Source: Bacteroidota bacterium (lineage in GTDB: Bacteria > Bacteroidota > Ignavibacteria > Ignavibacteriales > Ignavibacteriaceae). From it: a DNA stretch of 64,000 nucleotides. The stretch is from contig JAJYDC010000001.1 in the NCBI GenBank assembly GCA_021777835.1, positions 62,001 through 126,000 on the forward strand, in the 5' to 3' direction. Under the pieces are notes generated by a model. That model was not told where the DNA came from. It searched no databases and saw only the letters and a list, made by a program, of their open reading frames with translations. Of this stretch, positions 25,321 through 34,635 are shown one piece after another. Made by a program: the position numbers and the translations under genes. The stretch's first letter is position 1, and the number at the start of each line of letters is the position of its first letter.

Positions 25321-28074
25321 TCAATGCCCAGTTTCATTGATTAATCCTTTCCAATTCTGCACGTATGTCAGCGGAGGAATTGTCGTTCTGCTTACCGGTC
25401 GTGCAGCCAGAAATTCACTACCGTCCTTTGAAATATCATCTAGCCCGAATAAATTCTTATCCTGCAGGCTGAATAAGAATTGAGAGGTACCTACAATAAA
25501 ATTATTTCCTGAACTGTTAACATTTACCTTATATACTTTCTTATCCGTAGTTACATATATTATGGCTTTATCGTTATCTACCCACCAACCGCTTTGTCCA
25601 CTTTCAGGGGATACCTGCCACATCCCGTTTTCATTATTAACTGGTCTGACATATAAATGAAACATTCCGGATTGAGATGAAGCATATAGTACCCATCTCA
25701 TATCTTTAGAAAATTTCCCGTTGACAATTATATCCCTGTTATCAGATAAAAATACTTTTGAATTTTTATCTTTCACGTTTACCATTATAAGCTTCCAGCC
25801 TGTTTCCGGTTGCAAATCGTTTATTAATAGCCAGTTTCCATCCGATGACCAGTCTTCGGTAACTTTATAATATGAAGAGTCATCTTTGTATATTAATTCT
25901 TTATTCCCGGTGCCGTCGGTATTTTTAATATAAATATTTTTCCCCGATGTAAACGCGACCAGCTTACCGTCAGGCGACCAGCATGGTCCGCCGTTTAGAG
26001 TTGGATCAAAAGTTATCTTAGTATTTATTTTTGTAGGGATATCATATTCCCAAAGATCAGTGATTCCTGGCTCATTTCCTTGACATGAATAAAGTATCTT
26101 TCTGCCATCCGGTGACTGCTGAGCTTCTATAGTATTAACAATTATCGACCCGATTCCGTTGCTCTTAATCGGCAGATCGGTTTGCTCACCATTATTGTTT
26201 ATTAAAACAAGTGTTGAAGTAACCTGGAAACTATGCTCGTATACTAGGCTTCTCGCATTTGATACTGAAATAGAAGCTTTAATTCTCGAATCAGCATAAT
26301 TTATATTTCCTGCAATGGTTTGAATATCGCCGCTAAGCTTAAAATTATCCGGATCAAATTTCTGACATAATAAAGCGAATTGTTTTGAAAAGAATAAATA
26401 TCCCCCGGCGTATTCCGCGTTAGTAGACGAATTCAAAAGTGTTTTATCAATATCAGAATTAGTTGAACCTATTTTTACAACATCTGTTGGACTTGATCCG
26501 GTAAAACTGTTTTCGATAGAGTATAAAAAATGTTTCCCATCAGGAAGGAAAAATGGAAAGCGGAGACTTTGATCATGATTAGTTGTATCGCTTTTGACTA
26601 TTTCTTTAGGTGTGCCGCCGTTTGAGGAAACTAAATAAATTCCTCCTATGGCGCCGGGCGCAAAAACTATATCCCCATTTTTATTCCAGCTTCCGCCTCT
26701 ACCTTGAGCAGCGGGACAGATTTCAGTCGCTAATCCTGTTGAGAGTTCAACCTTCATCAATTTACCCTCATTTGTAAAATACGCAACATATTTATCATCA
26801 TAAGACCAGAAGGGATAATTTGCATTTTCAGTACCCGGAAGTGGTTTTGCATACTCCGAAGTTAAAGGTCTAAGCCATAACTCCGTATTTCTCGCAGAAT
26901 CAGTGCCTACGAATACTATTGCTTTTCCGTTGTGCGAAATTTCAAAGTCGCCGGGGTCTGCGTTGTTTCCGGCATAATCCACGTTGGGAGGTGAATTTAT
27001 AGATGCAATAAAAGTTGTCAATTTTTGATCATCACTTCTTCCTGATATTGCAAAATAAATAGCTGTGATTGCAAGTATTACGATAAAGCCCCAGCGAAAA
27101 TAATTTGAGTTAAAAACCTTTAGTAGATCAATTCTTTTGTTTGAAACTTCTATTGTAAATGAACCTGAAGATTTTGAAGCTTGACCTTGTTCTGTTTTTG
27201 CTTGTAATGCAGAAGTATTAACATTATAAATTCTGCTTTTTTTATTGCCGGTTGATTTTTTTACTTTCCTTAAATCTTTTGCCAGCTCCTTTGCTGACTG
27301 ACATCTTTCATCTTTATCTTTCTCTAAACATTCAAGAATTATATTATCAAGCTCAAGTTCAATTCCTTCTTTTACTGTTGAGATTGGCGCTGGATCAACA
27401 TTTACGATTTCATACATAATTGCAGTTTCATGCACTCCCTTAAATGGGGATTCGCCTGCGAGCAATTCATATAACACAACACCGAGTGAAAATATATCTG
27501 TTCGATGATCAACATCTAATCCCTGTACTTGTTCGGGTGACATGTAGCCAAGTGTCCCCATTGTTGTGCCGACTTTTGTCAGTCTTGATACATTCCCGGA
27601 AGTGTAAAGTTTTGCAAGTCCAAAATCCATGATCTGTACTATCCCGTCTTTTCGGATCATTATATTTTCAGGCTTAATATCACGGTGAACAATTCCTTTC
27701 TCGTGCGCAGCTGCTAAACCTTCGGCTACTTGAACTCCAATATCAAGTATCCTTTTTTCAGTAAGAGTCTGTTTGTTATTTCTTAGGGTTACTCCGTCAA
27801 TAAATTCCATTACAATGAATAGCTGTCCATTATGCTCTTGTATATCATAGATAGTACAGACATTTGGATGATTCATTGCGGATGCAGCTTTTGCTTCCTG
27901 AACAAATCGTGCTTTTTCATCTTCGGATGCAGATACCTGAGAAGGGAGGAACTTAAGAGCGACAAAGCGATCGAGTTTTGTATCTTGTGCTTTGAAAACT
28001 TCACCCATGCCGCCTTCGCCGAGTTTCTCAATTATCTTATAATGAAGAATTGTTTGGTCAACAAAGGAATTCAT
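25321..28074 (-). CDS. Membrane Ser/Thr protein kinase with TolB-like beta-propeller (array member 1)
   Basis: About 917 residues from the ATG at 28074. The frame also opens at 28092 (MEGKYYMNSF), but GGAAGGG sits 9 nt before the 28074 ATG and is itself part of the longer reading, so the shorter start is preferred. Kinase: [36 protein letters not shown]. The membrane helix is FRWGFIVILAITAIYFAIS. Propeller blades include FEISHNGKAIVFVGTD, SYDDKYVAYFTNEG and WSPDGKLVAFTSGK. It is similar to members 4 and 5 throughout, but the DNA has many synonymous changes, so it escaped their recent conversion. Confidence 0.94.
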   Translation of the reverse strand: MNSFVDQTILHYKIIEKLGEGGMGEVFKAQDTKLDRFVALKFLPSQVSASEDEKARFVQEAKAASAMNHPNVCTIYDIQEHNGQLFIVMEFIDGVTLRNNKQTLTEKRILDIGVQVAEGLAAAHEKGIVHRDIKPENIMIRKDGIVQIMDFGLAKLYTSGNVSRLTKVGTTMGTLGYMSPEQVQGLDVDHRTDIFSLGVVLYELLAGESPFKGVHETAIMYEIVNVDPAPISTVKEGIELELDNIILECLEKDKDERCQSAKELAKDLRKVKKSTGNKKSRIYNVNTSALQAKTEQGQASKSSGSFTIEVSNKRIDLLKVFNSNYFRWGFIVILAITAIYFAISGRSDDQKLTTFIASINSPPNVDYAGNNADPGDFEISHNGKAIVFVGTDSARNTELWLRPLTSEYAKPLPGTENANYPFWSYDDKYVAYFTNEGKLMKVELSTGLATEICPAAQGRGGSWNKNGDIVFAPGAIGGIYLVSSNGGTPKEIVKSDTTNHDQSLRFPFFLPDGKHFLYSIENSFTGSSPTDVVKIGSTNSDIDKTLLNSSTNAEYAGGYLFFSKQFALLCQKFDPDNFKLSGDIQTIAGNINYADSRIKASISVSNARSLVYEHSFQVTSTLVLINNNGEQTDLPIKSNGIGSIIVNTIEAQQSPDGRKILYSCQGNEPGITDLWEYDIPTKINTKITFDPTLNGGPCWSPDGKLVAFTSGKNIYIKNTDGTGNKELIYKDDSSYYKVTEDWSSDGNWLLINDLQPETGWKLIMVNVKDKNSKVFLSDNRDIIVNGKFSKDMRWVLYASSQSGMFHLYVRPVNNENGMWQVSPESGQSGWWVDNDKAIIYVTTDKKVYKVNVNSSGNNFIVGTSQFLFSLQDKNLFGLDDISKDGSEFLAARPVSRTTIPPLTYVQNWKGLINETGH

Positions 28075-28163
28075 ATAATATTTCCCTTCCATGAGGTCAA
28101 TGCAATCCCAATCGTTTCAACAATTTTATATTGTATAATAATGTCACTAGTAAATTCATTCAT
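28071..28163 (-). pseudogene. Kinase N-terminal remnant micro-ORF (30 codons)
   Basis: Reads MNEFTSDIIIQYKIVETIG, then IALTSWKGNII and TGA. IIIQYKIVETIG aligns with TILHYKIIEKLG. The stop overlaps the ATG of the following kinase as ATGA (28071-28074), so a ribosome ending here could restart on the kinase gene. Confidence 0.6.
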
Positions 28164-28285
28164 TTTTATTCACCATCTCAATTTGGTTAAGACTGGCTTC
28201 GGCTAACCTAAAAAATAGCATGTAATTCTCTGGTATATTAACGGTCATTTAGCACCCTTAATGATATTGATATTTCACTATTCAT
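28156..28285 (-). pseudogene. Further degraded N-terminal remnants upstream of the array
   Basis: Two more chained micro-ORFs: MNSEISISLRVLNDR (28285-28238) and MTVNIPENYMLFFRLAEAS continuing to a stop at 28156. Each overlaps the start of the next. Similarity to [18 protein letters not shown] is weak (position-matched E, Y, L and E), but the plus-strand stretch TGGCTTCGGC (28194-28203) is identical to the start of the GC-rich block at 12169. I treat them as probable decayed copies. Confidence 0.35.
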
Positions 28286-28343
28286 CTTAGTTCTCAATCG
28301 GATAATTAAACCAACCAGCTTAACGATTTTACTACCATCTGCC

Positions 28344-31300
28344 TTATTCCGAAAAAATTATATGCTTAGCCGTTTCAGAAGGTATCCTTATAATCTGCAA
28401 TTCTTTTTTCTTTATTTCTATGTTTAACTTTTCTAGATCATTCAATTTTATTTCAGCCCACTGCTTTTGAGCTTTAGAAAGTTCATTCTTGAGATATTTA
28501 TATCCCGAAAACATAGGTTCGGTCGGTTCTCTATCTGCACTCAATACCGCGCGTTGCAATTCTGATAGTAGGGGAATATCTATTCCCTTCTTAATTGTAT
28601 CAACTTCCTTCTCCGTAGTATTTAACATCCTAATCAATTGTTTATCTTGAATTGTTTTATTCAGCATCCTATTTATTTGATCGCTTACTGAATCAACAGA
28701 TAATTTCAATTTGTTTTTATCAGCCGAAGAATTCCAAATTGATAGAGCTAGTTGTAATTGATCAGTTAGTGCTTTGTTAGTGACTTTTACTCTCGGATCC
28801 ATTACTACTTTTAATTTCCGACTAAATGATTTGTTACCCACAGTTAAAGTAATTTTATATTCTCCCGGCAAAACCAAGGGTCCTTCGGGTCTTTCAGCCG
28901 GTCCATTACCTGAATTGTACCTTAGATTCCACACAAATCTATTAAGTCCTGCATGTTTTGTTAAAGCTCTAAATTTTGGAAGCCATCTCGTCATAAAATA
29001 CAGTTGCTCAGAATTTACATTAGACTTATCATTACTCGAAAAATGACGAATAAGATTTCCCTTCTGATCAAAAATATCTAAAGTTATTGCTTTGTGAGAT
29101 TCTGATTTCAAATAGTAATCAATTATTGCTCCTGTCGGTGGATTTTTACCATGAGGAATCTCCGGGGGAAGGGGAGTATCCTTATTTTCACTCTTTCGAA
29201 TTCGAATAGCCGTCTCTGGTTGGAACAGGAATCCAGTTGTGTCTATAATATTTTCTGTTATCTGCCTTAATGGAGTTAAATCATCCAATACCCAGAATGC
29301 ACGACCATGTGTAGCAGCAATAAGATCATTTTTATGAACTGCTAAATCTCTAACAGAAACAGTCGGCAAATTAAGCTGTAATGGCTGCCAATTTGTACCG
29401 TCATCAAATGATACATAAACTCCGGTTTCTGTGCCCGCATAAAGTAGTCCTTTTTTATATGGATCAGTTCGAATTACATTTACGTATGAAAGATTTTTAA
29501 TCCCATTATTAATTCTTACCCAATGCTGTCCGTTGTCTTTCGTTTGATATATATATGGTGAAAAATCATCTAGTCTATGCCTATCAACTGCAATATATGC
29601 CGTCTTAGAATCAAAAGGCGAAGTTTCAATATTACTGATCTTACTCCAAGGAGCAAGATTAGCAGGTGTTACATTTTCCCAATTTTTACCATTGTCTTGA
29701 GTTAAATGTAGTAATCCATCATCTGAACCTACCCAAATCATTCCTTTTTGTATCTGAGAAAAAGCGAAAGTATATATAACACCCCAGCCCTGATTTAATA
29801 CGTCTTTTGGCTTTGTACCATTTTCCTTTTCTTTTACAGCTTCAGGGTTTCCATAGGTTAAATCTGGACTAACTTTCTCCCAATGAAGTCCTCCATCGAT
29901 TGTTCGTAATAAGAATTGCGATCCAAAGTATAATGCATGATTGTTATGTGAATCAAAATCAATAGGAGATGTCCAGGTAAAACGATATTTCCGTTTATCC
30001 ATCGGTTCATTAAATTCTGATAACAACCAGGGCGAAATAACCTGAGACTGTCCGGTTAAATGATCATAACGGAATAAACCACCATACGTATCTCCTCCAT
30101 AAACAATATTAGGATTAACTGGATCCGGGGCTATATAACCGCTTTCACCAGCGCCAATTGGATACCAATCCCTAAACGTGATTTCCCCATAGTCGCTTCG
30201 ACTTATAATCGAAACTGTACCGGCATCTTGTTGAGCTCCATAAATTCTAAAAGGAAATTGATTATCTGTTTTTACATGATACATTTGACCGGTTGGTTGA
30301 TTATACCAGCTGCTCCATGTTGCTCCATTATCAAGACTAACACATGTACCTTGATCGCTTGCTACTATCATTGAATGATCATTTTGCGGATCAACCCAAA
30401 GAAAATGATAATCATCTCCTCCGGGTTCTCCTTTTATTATACTAAATGTTTTACCGCCGTCTTCCGATCTTAGAAGAGACCGATTTGGGATATACACAAT
30501 TTGTGAATTTATAGGATCAGTAAATACTTCCCCGAAATACCACATCCTGGTTATTATATTAGCTTCATTATTTTTTAATATCCAATTTTTACCCCCGTTA
30601 TCTGTATAATAGAGACCAGATCCCTTTGAGTTTGACTGAACAAGTGCGTAAACTATTTCACCTTGCGACCCGTTAGCCACTGCTATCCCAATTCGACCAA
30701 GATCCTTTTGCGGAAGTCCATTCCCAATAATTTCACTCCAGGTATTTCCCTCATCAGTAGATTTATATAAACCGCTTCCAGGTCCTTCATCGGGAGGATA
30801 TTGACTCCATGGCGTACGTTTAGCTTGCCATAATGAAGCATAAATTATCTTAGGATCTTTAATGTCCCACGATAAATCTATCGCTCCTGTCTCAGCATTT
30901 TTATATAATACTTTTTCCCACGATTTTCCTCCGTCTGTAGTCTTAAAAACTCCTCGTTCTTTGTTTGATCCATATGCATGACCTAAAGCAGCCACTAACA
31001 CTATATCTGGATTCCGTGGATCAATTAAGATTTTACCAATTTGACGTGAATCAGTTAGTCCAATATTTTTCCAATGCATTCCACCATCGGTAGATTTGTA
31101 AACTCCGTCACCATAAGTAATATCAGATCGCATGTCAGCTTCACCTGTACCAATATATATTGTCTTGTCATCTGAAGGTGCTATAGCCAATGCGCCTATT
31201 GAAGGATTGGTTTGCCCGTCGGATATTTGATCCCATGTTAATCCTGAATTCGTAGTTTTCCATACGCCTCCATCTACAGACCCAAAATAAAATGTTGTCG

Positions 31301-31505
31301 AATTTCCCGGTATTCCGGCAGCAGCAAGTGCACGACCTCCTCGAAATGGTCCCACTAAACGCCAGCGCATTGCATTAGAAGCGCTATCCGAGAATGAAAG
31401 GAAATTTGCGCTATTGCCATATCCTTTATTTAAAAGCGGCTGCTTTGTTTGAGCGAACATTGTTGTTAAGATTAATAAGATATTTAGAATTAAGAATCGA
31501 GTCAT
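28344..31505 (-). CDS. Secreted BNR/sortilin-like repeat protein (glycosyl hydrolase-like propeller)
   Basis: 1053 residues with a signal peptide (residues 1-18, ILLILTTMFAQ). Many BNR/Asp-box repeats follow: SVDGGVWKTTNSGLTW, GVYKSTDGGMHW, GVFKTTDGGKSW, GLYKSTDEGNTW, GLYYTDNGGKNW and LLRTIDGGLHW. These form a large VPS10/sortilin-like propeller, then an immunoglobulin-like segment with the helper motif LVLPGEYKITLTVG and a helical C-terminus. The family is widespread in Acidobacteria and Bacteroidota and is often labelled glycosyl hydrolase without activity data. A good AAAAGGAG site lies before the ATG. It precedes the kinase array on the same strand, 250 nt ahead, so it may be co-transcribed. 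Confidence 0.88.
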   Translation of the reverse strand: MTRFLILNILLILTTMFAQTKQPLLNKGYGNSANFLSFSDSASNAMRWRLVGPFRGGRALAAAGIPGNSTTFYFGSVDGGVWKTTNSGLTWDQISDGQTNPSIGALAIAPSDDKTIYIGTGEADMRSDITYGDGVYKSTDGGMHWKNIGLTDSRQIGKILIDPRNPDIVLVAALGHAYGSNKERGVFKTTDGGKSWEKVLYKNAETGAIDLSWDIKDPKIIYASLWQAKRTPWSQYPPDEGPGSGLYKSTDEGNTWSEIIGNGLPQKDLGRIGIAVANGSQGEIVYALVQSNSKGSGLYYTDNGGKNWILKNNEANIITRMWYFGEVFTDPINSQIVYIPNRSLLRSEDGGKTFSIIKGEPGGDDYHFLWVDPQNDHSMIVASDQGTCVSLDNGATWSSWYNQPTGQMYHVKTDNQFPFRIYGAQQDAGTVSIISRSDYGEITFRDWYPIGAGESGYIAPDPVNPNIVYGGDTYGGLFRYDHLTGQSQVISPWLLSEFNEPMDKRKYRFTWTSPIDFDSHNNHALYFGSQFLLRTIDGGLHWEKVSPDLTYGNPEAVKEKENGTKPKDVLNQGWGVIYTFAFSQIQKGMIWVGSDDGLLHLTQDNGKNWENVTPANLAPWSKISNIETSPFDSKTAYIAVDRHRLDDFSPYIYQTKDNGQHWVRINNGIKNLSYVNVIRTDPYKKGLLYAGTETGVYVSFDDGTNWQPLQLNLPTVSVRDLAVHKNDLIAATHGRAFWVLDDLTPLRQITENIIDTTGFLFQPETAIRIRKSENKDTPLPPEIPHGKNPPTGAIIDYYLKSESHKAITLDIFDQKGNLIRHFSSNDKSNVNSEQLYFMTRWLPKFRALTKHAGLNRFVWNLRYNSGNGPAERPEGPLVLPGEYKITLTVGNKSFSRKLKVVMDPRVKVTNKALTDQLQLALSIWNSSADKNKLKLSVDSVSDQINRMLNKTIQDKQLIRMLNTTEKEVDTIKKGIDIPLLSELQRAVLSADREPTEPMFSGYKYLKNELSKAQKQWAEIKLNDLEKLNIEIKKKELQIIRIPSETAKHIIFSE

Positions 31506-31564
31506 ACTAACTCCTTTTCAACGCCATTCAATATGAATTAAGAAATATGCATAATTGGACAAAT

Positions 31565-32035
31565 CTACTTTTCGAAATACAAAATAGTTTTTTCAGTATA
31601 ATTATTAATCAAACCATCTGGTGCCCAGGTAGATCTTGTCCCGCCATTAATTGAAACTTGTATTTTACTACGCGCATTGTTAAACGGAATTACATAAACT
31701 TCATTTCTTCCTGATTCATCTGAAACGTATGCAATGTATTTATCATTTGGTGAAAATGCAGAGAACCATTCATCATATTGGGTTCTTACAATAGATTCCG
31801 GTTTAGCTCCTTCTTTTAATTCCATAACTGCTAAATCTGCAATAGATCGGGAAATGGAATCTGTTTCACTATAAGCTAAATACTTATTATCTTCAGTAGT
31901 TGTCAATTGAATAGGAAGGAATTTAAGAGCGACAAATCGATCGAGTATTATATCTTGTGCTTTGAATACTTCACCCATTCCGCCTTCGCCTAGCTTTTCG
32001 ATAATGCGGTAATGTAAGATTGTTTTATCGATCAT
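31565..32035 (-). pseudogene. Collapsed kinase: glycine-loop fragment fused to propeller fragment
   Basis: 156 residues. Residues 1-49 match the array kinases ([32 protein letters not shown]). The sequence then jumps, after LTTTED, into a C-terminal propeller blade ([37 protein letters not shown]) and stops inside the next blade (TILYFEK). HRD, DFG, activation segment and membrane helix are all missing, so it cannot be a kinase. The join falls where ED-G-K of the kinase and SDGKY of a blade resemble each other, fitting a short-homology deletion of roughly 600 codons. The start and its GGGAG ribosome site are intact, so a small protein may still be made. Confidence 0.85.
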
Positions 32036-32212
32036 ATAATATATCTCCCGCGTTTAATGAATCTCCTAAGCATTATAAAATCTGAAATAGAAACAAGAAT
32101 CATTAATAGCTCATTAATATTGGATTAAAAGTATTTACAGATTAAAATGTCACATTTGAAATCATACAAAACAACACTAGTCCCTTTACGATTCAATTTA
32201 TCAATTGAATAT

Positions 32213-32974
32213 CTATATAAAGCTCTTGCCTGTAACTATGTCATAATGTCCGACATTCATATCGTCGGTAGTTTTAACCGTACTGCCGTATTCCTTTTCA
32301 AGAGACATCCCCCATAAGTAAATTTGAGAAAATGTATGCTTTACCTTATCTATCATTTCATTGTATTCTTTACTTAATTCGTAATCATTTGCTGAATTAC
32401 TGTTGTCCCAGATTGAAACTGAAATGAAATCATTATCTTGACTTACACTTTTATTTAAGAATGCATTCATGCAGCCTTTTGCTTTTTGGAAAGAGGGAAT
32501 TACAACTTCTCCGTATAGCTTCTCAAACTCATCCATTTTATCCTCTTCTATTTTCAATGAGACTATCCTCAGGAACATTCGCTCGCTTTGTTTTGCAAGG
32601 CTTTCATCTCCGCTCTTTTGAACTAATGTGCTGTATTTCTTTATAGATGGTTCATCCGGCGAAGTTGAATATTGAATTTCCATATTTTCTGTTAGTTGAA
32701 TTTTCCACTCATCGCTGTTTTCAGAGAAGAATGGCTTTGATTGTTCAATCATACTCTTAAATACTGGTCCATTCTCATAGCTCTCAGCTTGCCGCTTCGT
32801 TTTCCAAAACGTTAGCGAAATGTATTCATCTATTTTAGGTTTCCCTTTTATTAGGCTGGCAAATAAGCAACCGTCAACTTGTTGCAGGCGAGGGGAGACT
32901 GTTTCCTCGTAAAACTTCTTAAACTCCCGTGTATATTCCGGGTTTAATCTTAGTTGAAGAATTCTCATGAACAT
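32213..32974 (-). CDS. Tandem antibiotic-biosynthesis-monooxygenase (ABM) domain protein
   Basis: 253 residues holding two ferredoxin-like ABM domains. The first is about residues 1-100 (MRILQLRLNPEYTREFKKFY, VDGCLFASLIKG, YISLTFWKTKRQAESYE). The second is about 130-235 (RMFLRIVSLKIEEDKMDEFE, AKGCMNAFLNKS, FISVSIWDNSNSANDYE). The pattern of conserved W and of domain edges is typical of the family, whose members range from quinol monooxygenases and heme degraders to non-catalytic proteins. The catalytic status is unknown. A strong AAGGAGGG lies 7 nt before the ATG. It is 52 nt downstream of the GAF-phosphatase gene, so the two probably share a transcript. Confidence 0.8.
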   Translation of the reverse strand: MFMRILQLRLNPEYTREFKKFYEETVSPRLQQVDGCLFASLIKGKPKIDEYISLTFWKTKRQAESYENGPVFKSMIEQSKPFFSENSDEWKIQLTENMEIQYSTSPDEPSIKKYSTLVQKSGDESLAKQSERMFLRIVSLKIEEDKMDEFEKLYGEVVIPSFQKAKGCMNAFLNKSVSQDNDFISVSIWDNSNSANDYELSKEYNEMIDKVKHTFSQIYLWGMSLEKEYGSTVKTTDDMNVGHYDIVTGKSFI

Positions 32975-33026
32975 AATCTTTCCCTCCTTATGAAGTGGGG
33001 AATATTGTTACTTAAAAAATTTTCTA

Positions 33027-34328
33027 CTATTCTCTTTTAATCACTATAATTGTCATATCATCCATTTGTTCCTGTCCCTTTGAAAAATTATTAACCTCTT
33101 TAAATATTAAGTCAATAATTTCTCCGGAATTCTTGTCCTTATTTTTTGTAATTAGTTCCAACAACCTGGGCTCATCAAATTCTTCCTGCTTTTCATTCAT
33201 TGCTTCTGTAATACCATCAGAAAATATTACTAATACATCACCTTGCTTTAATGCAATTATCGCTTCATCGTAAGGTACTGATGGGGCAATACCTATTATC
33301 AAGCCTCCTATATCCGGTCTTATAATTTTATCATCTGATGAAATTAGTATAGGATTGTTATGCCCGGCATTGCAATAAACAAATTCATTATTAAAGCTGT
33401 CTAAGATTCCATAAAATAGTGTTGCAAACTTATTCGGTGCGGTATTGTAATATAAAAGATCATTTGAAAATGAAACACAATCCTTGCATGATTTTGAAAG
33501 TAATGTCTGTCCCCTTAATGTAGCCTGAAGGTTTGACATCAGGATTGCTGCAGGCATTCCTTTACCTGTAATATCTGCTAAACAAAAAGCTAATTTACTT
33601 TCATTAAGTGGAATGAAATCAAAATAATCACCGCCTACTTCCTTGGCTGGTATACTTCTTCCAGAAATGGAATACCCCGGGACATTAGGCATTGTCTTTG
33701 GCAAAAGGTCAACCTGTATTTCGTATGCATGACGCATTTCCTCCTGTAACCTTATCAATGCTTGCTCATTCTGATAAAGTCGTGCAGTTTCAATCACGTG
33801 AGCTGATTGTGCCGCAATTATACCTAGCAGCCTTTGATCGTTATTTGTAAATCCCGTATCACCTTGCTTATTAAAAATTGTAACTAAACCAATCATTTTC
33901 CCTTTAAGAAGCATCGGAACGCTAAGTAAGGATTTAATTGGAAACTCTGCCTCTTTAAGTACAATGAATCTTTTGTCTGTCTGAAAATCATTGATTAGAA
34001 GGGGAGCTTTGTTCATTAACATCCAACCTGTTAACTGTGTATCTAATCTGAAGGGAAGAATGTTAGTTGTGCTGTCCTGCTTCCTTATCATTGTATGAAA
34101 TGGGTTCTGCTGATCCTTCTCATCGAGAAGCATTACAACCCCTTGTTCAACTTTGATGTGCTTAACGCATTTGCGGACTATGAGGTCTACTATTCTCTCA
34201 ATTGATTGCGTAGAAGTTATAGCTATCGCAATTTCATTTAGTACAGAAAGCTCCTCAACTGCAATACGAAGTTTTTTATTTTCATCCTGAAGACGGTTAA
34301 TGATTAAAGAATCTTGTTGCGTTTCCAT
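33027..34328 (-). CDS. GAF-domain SpoIIE (PP2C) protein phosphatase
   Basis: 433 residues. A short coiled-coil start (IINRLQDENKKLRIAVEELSV) precedes a GAF domain (about 25-190, with SLLSVPMLLKGKMIGLVTIF) and a linker helix leading to the SpoIIE phosphatase (about 210-433): VGGDYFDFIPL, CLADITGKGMPAA, YCNAGHNNP, IFSDGITEAMN and DDMTIIVIKR. All metal-site aspartates are in place. It is cytosolic, with the GAF domain sensing a small ligand or partner. Being upstream of the kinase array on the same strand, it could reverse the kinases' phosphorylation or act on a STAS/anti-sigma switch (inference). No anti-sigma or STAS gene is in the window. Confidence 0.9.
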   Translation of the reverse strand: METQQDSLIINRLQDENKKLRIAVEELSVLNEIAIAITSTQSIERIVDLIVRKCVKHIKVEQGVVMLLDEKDQQNPFHTMIRKQDSTTNILPFRLDTQLTGWMLMNKAPLLINDFQTDKRFIVLKEAEFPIKSLLSVPMLLKGKMIGLVTIFNKQGDTGFTNNDQRLLGIIAAQSAHVIETARLYQNEQALIRLQEEMRHAYEIQVDLLPKTMPNVPGYSISGRSIPAKEVGGDYFDFIPLNESKLAFCLADITGKGMPAAILMSNLQATLRGQTLLSKSCKDCVSFSNDLLYYNTAPNKFATLFYGILDSFNNEFVYCNAGHNNPILISSDDKIIRPDIGGLIIGIAPSVPYDEAIIALKQGDVLVIFSDGITEAMNEKQEEFDEPRLLELITKNKDKNSGEIIDLIFKEVNNFSKGQEQMDDMTIIVIKRE

Positions 34329-34510
34329 ACAACTCCTAACTCAGAATAAAAGCTTAAATAAAATAGAAATGATTGTAGAATATATACTCACATTATTTGA
34401 TTTAATGTGTGCAACATAACACGTAAGCCAATATTTTTTAGGGAAATACGGAAACCAAACTCTAAAGGATTTTCTTAAGATCCAAAACATTGCATCTACC
34501 TTATAATAAC

Positions 34511-34548
34511 AAAAACCTCCAAGGTTTTCCTTTACCTTGGAGGTTTTC
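34511..34548 (-). terminator. Strong rho-independent terminator
   Basis: A perfect 13-bp stem (arms 34512-34524 and 34535-34547, AAAACCTCCAAGG with its complement) and a 10-nt loop. Read on the minus strand it is followed by TTTTTGTTATTAT, so it ends the transcript of the C1 peptidase. The 34329-34635 gap holds nothing else obvious. Confidence 0.85.
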
Positions 34549-34635
34549 TAATAACAGCTGCAATACTTATTAGATCATCTCAAATCAATTCTTTGCATAA
34601 CAACATTTTAGCATGATGTTGATTCGATCTTGTCT

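Noticed and set aside
28774-29046. 90-codon plus-strand ORF inside the BNR gene
   Set aside because: A shadow of a well-supported repeat protein; no family features.
31565-32035. Considered as a functional small kinase
   Set aside because: HRD, DFG and the activation segment are absent.
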